Of a DNA stretch of 64,000 nucleotides, positions 18,099 to 26,209 are shown one piece after another (positions within the stretch are counted from its first letter, which is position 1; each line of letters begins with the position of its first letter). This DNA comes from Verrucomicrobiota bacterium (GTDB lineage Bacteria; Verrucomicrobiota; Kiritimatiellia; RFP12; UBA1067). Location of the stretch: the NCBI GenBank assembly GCA_023269675.1, contig JAHFSX010000024.1, forward strand, positions 1 through 64,000, read 5' to 3'. A program made the position numbers and the translations under genes. The notes beneath the pieces were generated by a model that was not told the DNA's origin, ran no database searches, and saw only the letters and a program-made list of their open reading frames with translations.

Positions 18099-19190
18099 AT
18101 GAGTGGACAGCTTACAGGGCAAAAGGGTTCGGCGATTCTGGCCGTGCTCGGGATTATCAGCGTCGTGGTGATCGTGTGCGGCATGTTGGGGTACACGGCG
18201 ACGCAGCAGATGCGCTCCGCGCAGATCACGCGGGAGATGCTCAAGGCGCGGCTCATCGCGGAGTCGGGCCTGAACAAGGCCTATCACGCGGTCAAGAACG
18301 ACTTTTCCAAGTCCAAGTCCTACGCGGAGCAGGCCGCGTTCGGCGACGGCTCCTACGCTGTCAAGTCGTCGCCGATAGCGGGCGGCGGCGCCAGCCGGGC
18401 GCAGCTGGTCGCCTCGGGCGAGTGCGGGCTGGGCCACGCGGTGGTCGCGGCGGACCTCGAGAACCGTCCGAAGACCAAGATCCTGGAGTACGGCGGCGAG
18501 AACTTCTTTCAGCTCTGGTACGATCTGATCTCGGGCGGGAATATGGATCTGACCGGCAACTGCGGGATCTACGTCAACCTCATCTTCGCCAACGGCACGG
18601 TTGACATGGGCGGCAGCACCTACGTTACGGCCTTGATCATCGCGAGCGCGAAGACGATCGAAACGCAGAAACTGCCCGCAGGCGTCACGCTGCTGCCCAA
18701 CCAGCCGCCGCAGGAGGTGTACACGGCGGCGCTCAAGGGCGCGATCGACGCCTTTAAGACGTACGCCGCGCAGAACGGCGCGGTCTATGCCAACGCGGCC
18801 GATATCCCGGCCTCGCCGCCGGGCGGGGTGGCCTACTGCACCGGGTCGGACACGGGGTGGAGCGGCAACGGGACCGGCTGTTTCATCTTCGAGGGGACCT
18901 TCACCGGCAAGCATTTGAACGTGACCTCGGTGGACGGCTACCCCTCGCTGATCGTGCTGAGCCCGAGCGACATCAAGCTCAACGCGGGCACGTATCTCTA
19001 CGGGGCGGTGCTGCTGCCGAACTCGAGCCTCAAGTTCAACGGCCATGCGGAGATCGACGGGCCGCTGCTCGTGGGCCAGAGCGTGTCGGGGCTGGGGACC
19101 GCGGACCTGTATGCCGGGGCGGGCCAGGGGTTCAGCCTGCCGCCGAAACAGGCGGCCACCGACAACGTGGTGGTCACGGCATGGCACTAG
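18099..19190 (+). CDS. PilX/GspK-like pilus component
   Basis: 363 residues, GGGAGG before the ATG. The N-terminus MSGQLTGQKG then SAILAVLGIISVVVIVCGMLG is a prepilin-like signal without Glu5, as is normal for GspK and common in PilX. Then follow TQQMRSAQITREMLKARLIAESGLNKAYHAV, typical of these families. The C-terminal half contains a repetitive beta region (GGSTYVTALII, SLIVLSPSDIKLNAGTYLYGAVLLPN) resembling the DUF7305/bactofilin-like stacks found in PilX-type proteins of Verrucomicrobia. Last gene of the PAS-pseudopilin operon. Confidence 0.72.
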   Translation: MSGQLTGQKGSAILAVLGIISVVVIVCGMLGYTATQQMRSAQITREMLKARLIAESGLNKAYHAVKNDFSKSKSYAEQAAFGDGSYAVKSSPIAGGGASRAQLVASGECGLGHAVVAADLENRPKTKILEYGGENFFQLWYDLISGGNMDLTGNCGIYVNLIFANGTVDMGGSTYVTALIIASAKTIETQKLPAGVTLLPNQPPQEVYTAALKGAIDAFKTYAAQNGAVYANAADIPASPPGGVAYCTGSDTGWSGNGTGCFIFEGTFTGKHLNVTSVDGYPSLIVLSPSDIKLNAGTYLYGAVLLPNSSLKFNGHAEIDGPLLVGQSVSGLGTADLYAGAGQGFSLPPKQAATDNVVVTAWH

Positions 19191-19214
19191 AACACTGTAC
19201 AATATGAAGTTTCG

Positions 19215-19282
19215 GACAGGATGACATGATTCACATGATTATTAGCCATTGAATTCAATCCTGTAAAGCATGTCATCCTGTC
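19215..19282. repeat. long inverted repeat, 14-bp perfect arms
   Basis: GACAGGATGACATG (19,215-19,228) is the exact complement of 19,269-19,282, with a 40-bp AT-richer loop containing a further partial copy (CACATGATT). The AT-rich composition differs from the surroundings. No T-run follows. Confidence 0.6.
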
Positions 19283-19337
19283 AAAAGAATTTGATTTACG
19301 GGGTGCGGGACATCAGCCAGGTCAGGGGGTGCAGAAA

Positions 19338-20504
19338 ATGGCATACGCGAAGATTCCGGAAAAAGAGGCGGCGCTGCTCGTGCGGGCCTTGGGGTTGCTG
19401 GTCAATCAGGCGGGTATCTACGGGGCTGCGCACAATGTCACCCAGCTCGCCACCCGAAGCGTCTTCTCCGAGCTGGAGCAGGTGATCAAGACCTGCGGGC
19501 CGGTCGAGATTGCCCTGAAGGATGCGCAGGTGCTGGTCAACGGCTCCAGCGAGGGGCTCGAAGCCGCGGCGGGGAAAAACCTCGCCGACCGCATGGCGCT
19601 GCACAAGGTCGGCGGGATTATTTTTCTGGCGCCGCCGGACCGGGCCGAGTTCTCGGCGTGTATCACCCTGTTCGGGACGCCGCCGCAGGTGCTGGCGGAC
19701 GGGGGCGGATTCGAGGCGGCCCTGAAGAAAGCCGGCCTGCGCAGCGTGCGGGCGGTCACGGTAGCCTATCAGCGTGTCGCCGGAGATGCTCCCCCGCCTC
19801 CCTCCGCCGAGGCGGGCGCCGCGCCGCCGGCGGCCGCGCCGGTTCAGCGGCGGCCGGCGGCCGCGCCCGAACCCGAAGTGCTGGATCTTTCCGCCGCGCT
19901 GTGCGGCAGCGGGGGTGAGGGGGACGGCGACGGCGCCGCCTCGCCGGAAAGCGGCGGGCAGAACGGGCCCCGGTCTGCGGCGCGCCACGAGCGGGCCTCG
20001 GCGCTGGCCTCGCTGCTGCGCGACACCGCCGCGCTGCTGGAAACCGAGGAGGAGGGCCGGCCGGTGGTCGCGGTTTCAAGCGAGGCCGTGATGGCTGCGC
20101 TGGAGCAGATCCGCGGCGTGCTGGCGGCGATGACGGCCGAGTCGGAGCGGCACATCACCCATCTGGCGTGCCAGGTGGACGAGGACAGCCAGACCATCGC
20201 GAGCATCGAGTCCGCGGCGCGGCGCAGGGGCATCGGGCTGAAGCTCACGCGCGGCGAGCTGATCCAGCAGTATGCCGAACTCAATCAGGAGATTGTGCAG
20301 CCGCTCACGGTGTCGACCGGTGTTCTCGGCATGCTCAGCTCCGGACACGCCGGCCGCTTGACCGCCTCGCAGCAGAACCTGCTGAAGCTGGCGGAGGACA
20401 GCGTGCAGCGCGTGAACCAGCTGGTGGCGTACATGAACCGCATCTCGGGGCTGCCCGACAGCTTCACGCCGAACAGCGGGCTGATCGCCGACACCTACCG
20501 GTAA
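19338..20504 (+). CDS. protein with degenerate HisKA-like C-terminus, function unknown
   Basis: 388 residues. ATG at 19,338 is preferred because AGGGGG lies 8 bases upstream; a GTG at 19,329 is also possible. Residues ~1-150 are an alpha/beta domain I do not recognise (VRALGLLVNQAGIYGAAHNVTQLA); ~150-215 is an Ala/Pro-rich linker. Residues ~310-380 resemble a dimerisation helix pair (AELNQEIVQPLTVSTGVLGML, LLKLAEDSVQRVNQLVAYMN), but the phospho-acceptor His of the usual HEL-x-x-P is replaced by Asn/Gln. No ATPase domain follows. It lies between the pseudopilin operon and the pilins and is probably a signalling or scaffold component of the locus. Confidence 0.65.
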   Translation: MAYAKIPEKEAALLVRALGLLVNQAGIYGAAHNVTQLATRSVFSELEQVIKTCGPVEIALKDAQVLVNGSSEGLEAAAGKNLADRMALHKVGGIIFLAPPDRAEFSACITLFGTPPQVLADGGGFEAALKKAGLRSVRAVTVAYQRVAGDAPPPPSAEAGAAPPAAAPVQRRPAAAPEPEVLDLSAALCGSGGEGDGDGAASPESGGQNGPRSAARHERASALASLLRDTAALLETEEEGRPVVAVSSEAVMAALEQIRGVLAAMTAESERHITHLACQVDEDSQTIASIESAARRRGIGLKLTRGELIQQYAELNQEIVQPLTVSTGVLGMLSSGHAGRLTASQQNLLKLAEDSVQRVNQLVAYMNRISGLPDSFTPNSGLIADTYR

Positions 20505-20553
20505 GCCCTCCGCCAGCGGAGCGGGAACAAACGGTGGGGTCACTTTTTTGAAC

Positions 20554-20657
20554 GATTAGGATTAGGATTAAGATTAAGATTGGGATTAAGATTAGATTTA
20601 GGCTTACGAAAGGCCCCGGTTCCTCATCATCCTCATCGTGCTCTTAATCGTAATCGG
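20554..20657. repeat. GATTAGG/GATTAAG tandem mini-repeat with inverted partner
   Basis: Tandem hexamers GATTAG/GATTAA at 20,554-20,600 are matched on the other strand by CTTAATCGTAATCGG ending at 20,657. The tract fills the junction between two convergent genes (20,504 and 20,700). Confidence 0.6.
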
Positions 20658-20699
20658 TTTGAAGGTGTTGCCGGGAGCACGGCGCAAGGCCGGCGGCCG

Positions 20700-21032
20700 T
20701 CACAGCGGGGGCAAGACGTGGGCGGGGTCGCTGGCGGGACACGCGACCGGATCGAATTGCGTGTAGGGGGCGTTGATTTTCGGGCACTTCGGCATGACGC
20801 GGATCTGGGCGGTGGGGCCGAAGAGGTCCGCTTCCACGGGCTCTGGAACGCCGGTCATTTTGACCAGCATCACGGCGCCTTCGATTTTCTTCATGTTGGC
20901 GATGCACGCGCTTTTGCGCGCCTCTTTGGCGTAAATGAGATAGAAGGGCGTGGCGATCGCGACCAGAATGCCGATGATCGCGATGAGAATCATGAGTTCC
21001 AGCAAGGTGAACCCTGTCCGGGAGGTGCGCAT
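20700..21032 (-). CDS. short type IV pilin-like protein
   Basis: 110 residues with GGAGG before the ATG. Leader MRTSRTG is followed by FTLLELMILIAIIGILVAIAT, with Glu5, then YAKEARKSACIANMKKIEGAVML, a conserved motif shared with the neighbouring pilin at 21,175. The globular domain is only ~65 residues and has three cysteines. It is probably a second major-pilin-like or minor pilin. Unlike its neighbour it has a sigma-70-type promoter. Confidence 0.88.
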   Translation of the reverse strand: MRTSRTGFTLLELMILIAIIGILVAIATPFYLIYAKEARKSACIANMKKIEGAVMLVKMTGVPEPVEADLFGPTAQIRVMPKCPKINAPYTQFDPVACPASDPAHVLPPL

Positions 21033-21064
21033 GTTTCGCCTCCAGTTCTAAAAACCACAATGGT

Positions 21065-21094
21065 TTTATACCATGAAGGGGTCTCGCGTGTCAC
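21065..21094 (-). promoter_or_regulatory. sigma-70-type promoter for the short pilin
   Basis: Minus strand GTGACA, 18-bp spacer, TATAAA, each five of six to consensus. Confidence 0.5.
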
Positions 21095-21104
21095 CGCTTT
21101 AAAT

Positions 21105-21144
21105 AAACAAACAGCCATCCCGTGAACGGGATGGCTGTTTGTTT
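21105..21144 (-). terminator. strong bidirectional intrinsic terminator after the main pilin
   Basis: A perfect 18-bp stem (21,105-21,122 with 21,127-21,144) with a TGAA loop. Both arms carry GTTTGTTT-type tails, so it can act in both directions; on the minus strand it ends the main pilin gene. Confidence 0.85.
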
Positions 21145-21174
21145 GAAACGGTCAATCAACAAGCACCGTTCACA

Positions 21175-21540
21175 TTAAGCCGTAGGAGCCGGCAGAATAT
21201 GCTCGGGCAGCGTACCCACGTTCGGGCAGGTCGGCAGCCCGGCGTCGGTCGCGGGAAGCACATACGAAGCGCCCGCGGAACCGGAGTAGGGGCACTTCGG
21301 CTCGGTCTTGATGTATTTGTCAGCGCCATAGAGGTCCGTCGACGCGGGGGTCGCTTTGCCGGCCAGCTTGGCCTGCTCGATCGCGCCCTCGATCTGCTTG
21401 AGGTTGGCGATGCAGGCGTTCTTCTGAGATTCCTTGCGGGACTTCAGGAAGTTCGGGATGGCGATGGCGGCCAAGATGCCGATAATCGCGACCACGATCA
21501 TAATTTCGACCAGCGTGAAACCCTTACGATTGCTCTTCAT
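21175..21540 (-). CDS. short type IV major-pilin-like protein
   Basis: 121 residues. The start at 21,540 follows AAGGA. Leader MKSNRKG, then FTLVEIMIVVAIIGILAAIAI with Glu5 and the canonical PilA/GspG helix, then KSRKESQKNACIANLKQIEGAIEQAK. The globular domain is short, with DLYGADKYIKTEPKCPYSG as in PVC pilins. It has its own sigma-54-type promoter and a strong terminator, so it is a monocistronic, highly expressed candidate for the major pilin. The NtrC-family regulator gene lies directly upstream on the same strand. Confidence 0.9.
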   Translation of the reverse strand: MKSNRKGFTLVEIMIVVAIIGILAAIAIPNFLKSRKESQKNACIANLKQIEGAIEQAKLAGKATPASTDLYGADKYIKTEPKCPYSGSAGASYVLPATDAGLPTCPNVGTLPEHILPAPTA

Positions 21541-21611
21541 GGTTTGTTCCTTTTTACGCGTTGTGTCTGATATCCGGCATTCCTGCCGGAACTTTAGAGA
21601 TTTTTTATTAA

Positions 21612-21627
21612 GCACGCGGCGTGCCAA
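21612..21627 (-). promoter_or_regulatory. sigma-54 promoter of the main pilin
   Basis: Minus strand TTGGCACGCCGCGTGC: a perfect -24 TTGGCACG and -12 GTGC followed by TT, exact spacing. Predicted start near 21,600 gives a 60-base leader with a small CCGGCA/TGCCGG hairpin (21,574-21,589). Best sigma-54 match in the window. Confidence 0.8.
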
Positions 21628-21686
21628 GTGCCGAACGGGCGTGCGGAAGAGCGGGCGGAGGCGGCGGCATCGGGATCAGCCGCGGT

Positions 21687-21722
21687 TTTTCTCATTAATG
21701 ACACGCGCCTTTGCAAAAACGA
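21687..21722. promoter_or_regulatory. candidate enhancer (UAS) upstream of the main pilin
   Basis: On the minus strand it starts TCGTTTTTGCAAA and ends CATTAATGAGAAAA, closely matching 14,098-14,136. Its outer edge is 95 bp from the -24 element, against 103 bp at the PAS operon, in the same orientation. Confidence 0.45.
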
Positions 21723-21732
21723 CAAAGCGGCG

Positions 21733-23124
21733 TCACGGTTGCGGAGCCGGCGCGGCATCCTCGTCCGACAGTTTGCGGTAGAGGGTGGCGAGGCTGACCT
21801 GAAGGGTCTGCGCGGCCTTTTCCTTGTCGCCGTGGGTGGAGGAGAGGATCTGCTCCAGATACTCCTTCTCTTTGAGCCTGAGAAACCCCTTGAGCGAGTT
21901 GTTGCTGCCGGCCGCCAGCGAGGGCTGGGCCGCCAGCTGGGCCTTGGACTCCTGGGCGCGCGAGACGATGCGCGGCGGCAGGAGCTCGGGGGTGATCAGG
22001 TCGTCCTGCAGGAAGGTCACCGCGTGTTTGATGGCGTTTTCCAGCTCGCGCACGTTGCCGGGCCACTTGTAGGCCACGAGCACGTCGGCCGCCTCTTGGG
22101 AGAGGGTGGGCTGCACCTTGAACCCGGCGGCTTCGGAGCGGATGAAGTGGCGCGCGAGCGGCAGGATGTCCTCCAGGCGGTCGCGCAGCGGCGGGATGTC
22201 GAGCGTGATGACGGCGAAGCGGTAATAGAGGTCGGCGCGGAAGGTGCCCTGGACGACCAGCTGTTCGAGGTTGGTGTTGCTGGCCGCGATGACGCGCACG
22301 TCGACCGAGATGTTCTTGGTGCCGCCGACGCGGCGGATCTCCTTCTCCTGCAGCACGCGCAGCAGCTTGCCCTGGAGCAGGAGGGGGAGCGAGGAGATCT
22401 CGTCGAGGAAGAGCGTGCCGTTGTTGGCGGTTTCAAACAGCCCCTCCTTCTCCGTCACCGCGCCGGTGAAGGCGCCTTTGACGTGGCCGAACATCTCGGA
22501 TTCGAGCAGGGCTTCCGGGAGCGCGGCGCAGTTCACGGCCACCCAGGGCTTGTCTTTGCGCGGGCTGGTGTTGTGGATGGTGCGGGCGATGACCTCTTTG
22601 CCGGTGCCGCTCTCGCCGTTGATGAGCACGGTGGCGGTGGTGGGGGCCACGCGCTGGATCATCTCGCAGACCTGCATCATGGCGCTGTTGGAGGCGATCA
22701 GGTTCTCGAACTGGTAGCGCAGGGGCGCGTTGGGATCGATGGAGACGGCGGCGGCGCTGGTTTTGACGGTGTCGAGCGCGCGCGTGACGGTGCCCAGCAT
22801 CTCGTCGACTTTGAACGGCTTGGTGAGATAGTCGAACGCCCCGCTCTTCATCGCTTCGATGGCGGTCTCGACCGAGGCATAGGCCGTCAGCAGGATCACG
22901 GGCAAGGAGGGGTAGAGGGTCTTGATTTCGCGGAAGAGCGTCATGCCGTCCATCGGGGCCATGCGCAGGTCGGTGATGACCAGGTCGAAGGTGTCTTTTT
23001 TGGCGATCTCGAGCGCCTCGCGCCCGTCCTTCGCCGTGGCGGTCTCGTAACCGTTCGCCTTCAGGAGGCTTTGGAGCAGGAGCAGGATGCGCGCCTCATC
23101 ATCGACTATCAGGATTTTAGCCAT
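21733..23124 (-). CDS. sigma-54-dependent response regulator (NtrC/PilR family)
   Basis: 463 residues. A receiver domain (1-120) has Asp52 in LVITDLRMAPMDG and Lys102 in YLTKPF. The AAA+ domain (~135-375) has Walker A GESGTGKE at 170-177, the sigma-54-contacting GAFTGA at 217-222, and Walker B GTLFLDEIS. The C-terminal Fis-type helix-turn-helix is KEKAAQTLQVSLATLYRKLSD. It activates sigma-54 promoters after phosphorylation by a kinase. Position beside a sigma-54 pilin promoter matches the PilR role. Cognate kinase candidates are the hybrid kinase at 27,087 and the ATPase-less HisKA proteins. It is expressed from a sigma-70-type promoter. Confidence 0.93.
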   Translation of the reverse strand: MAKILIVDDEARILLLLQSLLKANGYETATAKDGREALEIAKKDTFDLVITDLRMAPMDGMTLFREIKTLYPSLPVILLTAYASVETAIEAMKSGAFDYLTKPFKVDEMLGTVTRALDTVKTSAAAVSIDPNAPLRYQFENLIASNSAMMQVCEMIQRVAPTTATVLINGESGTGKEVIARTIHNTSPRKDKPWVAVNCAALPEALLESEMFGHVKGAFTGAVTEKEGLFETANNGTLFLDEISSLPLLLQGKLLRVLQEKEIRRVGGTKNISVDVRVIAASNTNLEQLVVQGTFRADLYYRFAVITLDIPPLRDRLEDILPLARHFIRSEAAGFKVQPTLSQEAADVLVAYKWPGNVRELENAIKHAVTFLQDDLITPELLPPRIVSRAQESKAQLAAQPSLAAGSNNSLKGFLRLKEKEYLEQILSSTHGDKEKAAQTLQVSLATLYRKLSDEDAAPAPQP

Positions 23125-23171
23125 AATAATTTCGGGTAACCCCGCGTGAATTCGGATTTTAAAACCACAGC

Positions 23172-23200
23172 AGTATAATCCAGAACGCCTGACAAGACAA
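23172..23200 (-). promoter_or_regulatory. sigma-70-type promoter for the response regulator
   Basis: Minus strand TTGTCT, 17-bp spacer, TATACT. It begins inside the right side of the preceding terminator hairpin. Confidence 0.55.
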
Positions 23201-23231
23201 CCCCGAAACCTGCATGCCGGCCGGGGTTGCC
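23196..23231 (-). terminator. hairpin after pilC
   Basis: GGCAACCCCG and CGGGGTTGTC (arms 23,222-23,231 and 23,196-23,205 on the minus strand) pair with one mismatch or wobble, followed by CTTGTC. It would end the pilB-pilC transcript before the regulator gene. Confidence 0.5.
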
Positions 23232-23251
23232 TGTCATCCTCCGGCGGGCGG

Positions 23252-24340
23252 CTACCCGCTCACCACGGTGCCGATCTTGAAGATGGGGAGGAACATGGCG
23301 ATCACGATGCCGCCGATGACCACGCCCAGGAAGACCATGAGGAACGGCTCCATCAGCGAGGTCAGCGTGGCGAGCGTGGTCTCCACCTCGTCGTCGTACG
23401 TGTCGGCGATGCTCTCGAGCATCTCGTCGATGCGCCCGCTCTTTTCGCCGGCGGCGATCATGCGGATCATCAGGATCGGCAGGCAGGGCTTGCCCTCCAG
23501 CGAGGAGCTGAGGGTGTTGCCCTGCTCGATGCCGGCGCGGGCCGAGAGGATGGCGGTTTCGATCACCTTGTTGCCCATGGATTTCGCGACGACCAGCATC
23601 GCGTCCAGGATGGGCACGCCGCTGGTGAGCATCTGCGCGAAGAGGCGGCAGAAGCGGGCGACGGCCACCTTTTGCGTCAGGTCGCCGAAGACCGGCAGGC
23701 TGAGGATGAACTGGTCGAACTTGTAGCGCCCCGACGCGGTGGCGAGCCATTTTTTGAAGCCGAAGACCGTGACGCCGATGCCGGCGATGAGATAGTACCA
23801 GTTGTGCCGTATGAAATCGCTGACGTCCACCAGAAACTGGGTGGGGCCGGGGAGCTTCGAGCCGAAGCCCTCGAACATCTCCTTGAAGACCGGCACCACG
23901 AAGGTGACGAGGCCCGCGGCGATGGTCAGGGCCAGGGAGAGCACGACGACCGGATAGGCCATGGCCGATTTGACTTTGCGCAGCAGCCGCGCCGACGCGT
24001 CCAGCATGAAGGCCAGCCGCTTGAGCACGGCGGCGAACTGGCCGCTTTTCTCGCCGGCCGCCACCATGTTGACGTACATGTCGTCGAAAACCTTGGGGAA
24101 GTGGCGCAGCCCTTCGGAAAACGGCATGCCGCCCTCGATGTTCTCGCGCAGGTTCCGGAGGACGTGTTTGAATCCCGGGTGGACGCACTGGTCCTCCAGC
24201 GTGGAGATCGACGAGAGGATCGACATGCCCGCGTTCAGCATGCTCGCGGTCTGGCGCGTGAAGGGGATCAGCTCCTTGCGCTTGATATAGCTGAGGCCGC
24301 TGATGTGGATGTGGGTGACTTTGGGGTTGCCGTCTGCCAT
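23252..24340 (-). CDS. pilC: type IV pilus inner-membrane platform protein
   Basis: 362 residues; the start at 24,340 follows GAGAGG 16 bases after pilB's stop. It has two GspF/PilC domains. The first (~15-135) contains LIPFTRQTASMLNAGMSIL and GMPFSEGLRHFPKVF. Membrane segments sit at ~145-165 (AYPVVVLSLALTIAAGLVTFVVPVF) and ~190-210, followed by the second domain FCRLFAQMLTSGVPILDAM. The C-terminal membrane segment is FLMVFLGVVIGGIVIAMFLPIF. It couples PilB/PilT ATPase movement to pilin insertion. Confidence 0.92.
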   Translation of the reverse strand: MADGNPKVTHIHISGLSYIKRKELIPFTRQTASMLNAGMSILSSISTLEDQCVHPGFKHVLRNLRENIEGGMPFSEGLRHFPKVFDDMYVNMVAAGEKSGQFAAVLKRLAFMLDASARLLRKVKSAMAYPVVVLSLALTIAAGLVTFVVPVFKEMFEGFGSKLPGPTQFLVDVSDFIRHNWYYLIAGIGVTVFGFKKWLATASGRYKFDQFILSLPVFGDLTQKVAVARFCRLFAQMLTSGVPILDAMLVVAKSMGNKVIETAILSARAGIEQGNTLSSSLEGKPCLPILMIRMIAAGEKSGRIDEMLESIADTYDDEVETTLATLTSLMEPFLMVFLGVVIGGIVIAMFLPIFKIGTVVSG

Positions 24341-24356
24341 AAGAGCCTCTCGGGAG

Positions 24357-26081
24357 TTATTCGCCGCCGGTGACTTCCAGCGCGGCGGCGAGTGAGGTGA
24401 TGCCATTGCGGACCTTCAGCAGGCCCGCCTCCTTGAGCGTGACCATGCCTTCGCGCACCGCGAGTTCGTGCAGCGCTGACGTGGCCGAGCCTTTCGTGAT
24501 CGCGTCGCGGACGGCCTCGGTGACGGCCAGTACCTCCATCACCGCGCCGCGGCCCTTGTAGCCGATGCCGTTGCATTTCGTGCAGCCGGCCGGCTCGAAG
24601 ATGGGGGCGCTTGCGAAAAAGGCGGGGTCGATGTGGTTGGCGGCGAGCACTTGCGCGTCGACGTCGGACGTGCGCTTGCACAACGGGCACAGCTTGCGGT
24701 AGAGGCGCTGGGCCTGGGCGAGGATCAGCGAGGAGGCGAGCAGGAAGGGCGGCACGCCCATGTCGATCAGGCGGGCGATCACGCCGCAGGCGTCGTTGGT
24801 GTGCAGCGTGCTCAGCACCAGATGGCCCGTGAGCGCGGCCTTCACCGCGATGTCGGCCGTCTCGCCGTCGCGGATTTCGCCCACGAGCACGATGTCGGGG
24901 TCCTGGCGCAGCACGGAGCGCAGCACCGAGGCGAAGGTGAGCCCGGTCTGCTGGTTGACGTGGACCTGGTTGACACCCGCCAGCTGGTACTCCACCGGGT
25001 CTTCGGCGGTGACGATGTTCACGTCCGGCTTGTTCAGGTCCTGCAGGCACGAGTAGAGCGTGGTGGTCTTGCCCGAGCCGGTCGGGCCGGTGACGAGGAT
25101 GATGCCGTGGGGCTGGTCGATCGCGAAGCGCATGGCCTTGTAGGCGAAATCGTCGAGGCCCAGCGCGGCGAGGCTGGGGGCCAGGTTGGTCTTGTCGAGG
25201 GTCCGCATCACCACCTTCTCGCCGTGGATCGTCGGCAGGATGCTGACGCGGATGTCCACCTCTTTCTTCATGGCCTTGACCTTGAAGCGGCCGTCCTGCG
25301 GGGTGCGGCGCTCCGCGATGTCGAGGTCGGACATGATCTTGATGCGCGAGACGATCGCGTTGTGCAGGGAGCGCGGGGGGCTGGGCCGCTCGATCAGCGC
25401 GCCGTCGATGCGGTAGCGCAGCCGCGAACTCTTCTCCATGGCCTCGAAGTGGATGTCGCTCGCGCCGGTGCGGAGGGCTTCGACCAGCATCATGTTCACC
25501 ATGCGGATGACGGGGGCCTCCTCGGCGGAGTCCAGCGACCGGTCAATGTTCTCGTCGCGCTTTTGCGGCTCGCTGGAAAACTCGATGTCGGCCTCCGGCG
25601 CCTTCATGATGTTCTCCATGGCCAGGCCGGGGTTCTCGGCGTCTTTCCGGGACTGGGCGCGGCCGACGGCGTCGAGCACCTCTTTCTCCGAGGCGACCAG
25701 GGGGATGACCTCCGAGCGGGTGACGCGCGCGACCTCCTCCTGCGCCAGCAGGTCGAAGGGGTCGCCGAAGGCGACGGTCAGCCGCGTGCCCAGGCGCATG
25801 AGCGGGGCGGCCTTCAGCCGGGACCAGAGCTGGGCGGGGGCCATCTCCAGCAGCTCGACCGGCAGGACGAGCGAGGCGGGGAGGGTGATGGGGGTGCTGT
25901 TGAAGTAGGCGGCGACCGTCAGCGTGAGCACCTCGGGCGCGACGATGCGGCTCTGCAGCAGGAAACGCTCAAGCGGCAGCTTGCCCGCATCGGACAAGGC
26001 GTTTTGCAGCTGCTCTTCAGTCAAGACGCCGCGCTGGATCAGGGCGCTTTGAAAACTCGGATAGTGGACCGGCTGGGGCAT
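24357..26081 (-). CDS. pilB: type IV pilus extension / GspE-type ATPase
   Basis: 574 residues; start at 26,081 with GGAGA upstream. The MshEN/N1 domain is at ~1-140, followed by an acidic linker. The catalytic core has Walker A GPTGSGKT at 332-339, Asp-box IVTAEDPVEYQLAGV, Walker B DIVLVGEIRDGETADIA and His-box GHLVLSTLHTND. It has the CxxC pair CPLC and CTKC that bind zinc in PilB/GspE, and ends ALEVTGGE. It drives assembly of the pilus or pseudopilus. It is co-transcribed with pilC and has a sigma-54-type promoter. Confidence 0.95.
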   Translation of the reverse strand: MPQPVHYPSFQSALIQRGVLTEEQLQNALSDAGKLPLERFLLQSRIVAPEVLTLTVAAYFNSTPITLPASLVLPVELLEMAPAQLWSRLKAAPLMRLGTRLTVAFGDPFDLLAQEEVARVTRSEVIPLVASEKEVLDAVGRAQSRKDAENPGLAMENIMKAPEADIEFSSEPQKRDENIDRSLDSAEEAPVIRMVNMMLVEALRTGASDIHFEAMEKSSRLRYRIDGALIERPSPPRSLHNAIVSRIKIMSDLDIAERRTPQDGRFKVKAMKKEVDIRVSILPTIHGEKVVMRTLDKTNLAPSLAALGLDDFAYKAMRFAIDQPHGIILVTGPTGSGKTTTLYSCLQDLNKPDVNIVTAEDPVEYQLAGVNQVHVNQQTGLTFASVLRSVLRQDPDIVLVGEIRDGETADIAVKAALTGHLVLSTLHTNDACGVIARLIDMGVPPFLLASSLILAQAQRLYRKLCPLCKRTSDVDAQVLAANHIDPAFFASAPIFEPAGCTKCNGIGYKGRGAVMEVLAVTEAVRDAITKGSATSALHELAVREGMVTLKEAGLLKVRNGITSLAAALEVTGGE

Positions 26082-26106
26082 GGTAAAATTCTCCGTGGTT
26101 TGTTTA

Positions 26107-26122
26107 GCAGGAAAGATGCCAA
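26107..26122 (-). promoter_or_regulatory. sigma-54-type promoter for pilB-pilC
   Basis: Minus strand TTGGCATCTTTCCTGC: -24 TTGGCA, -12 CTGC, exact spacing; predicted start near 26,095, fourteen bases before the ATG. Confidence 0.6.
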
Positions 26123-26170
26123 AGCTGTGACGCCCGGGCCTTAAAATGAATGCCGCCGACCTTGCGGCTG

Positions 26171-26186
26171 ACGGCACGGTTCCTGC
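26171..26186 (+). promoter_or_regulatory. sigma-54-type promoter for the TPR-MshEN gene
   Basis: ACGGCACGGTTCCTGC: -24 GGCACG, -12 CTGC, exact spacing; predicted start near 26,198, just before the SD GGGAGA. Divergent from the pilB promoter. Confidence 0.5.
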
Positions 26187-26209
26187 TAGCTAACGTTCGG
26201 GAGATTGTT

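Noticed and set aside
20554..20657. Tandem GATTAAG units as a CRISPR array
   Set aside because: Units are 6 bases with no spacers and no cas genes nearby.
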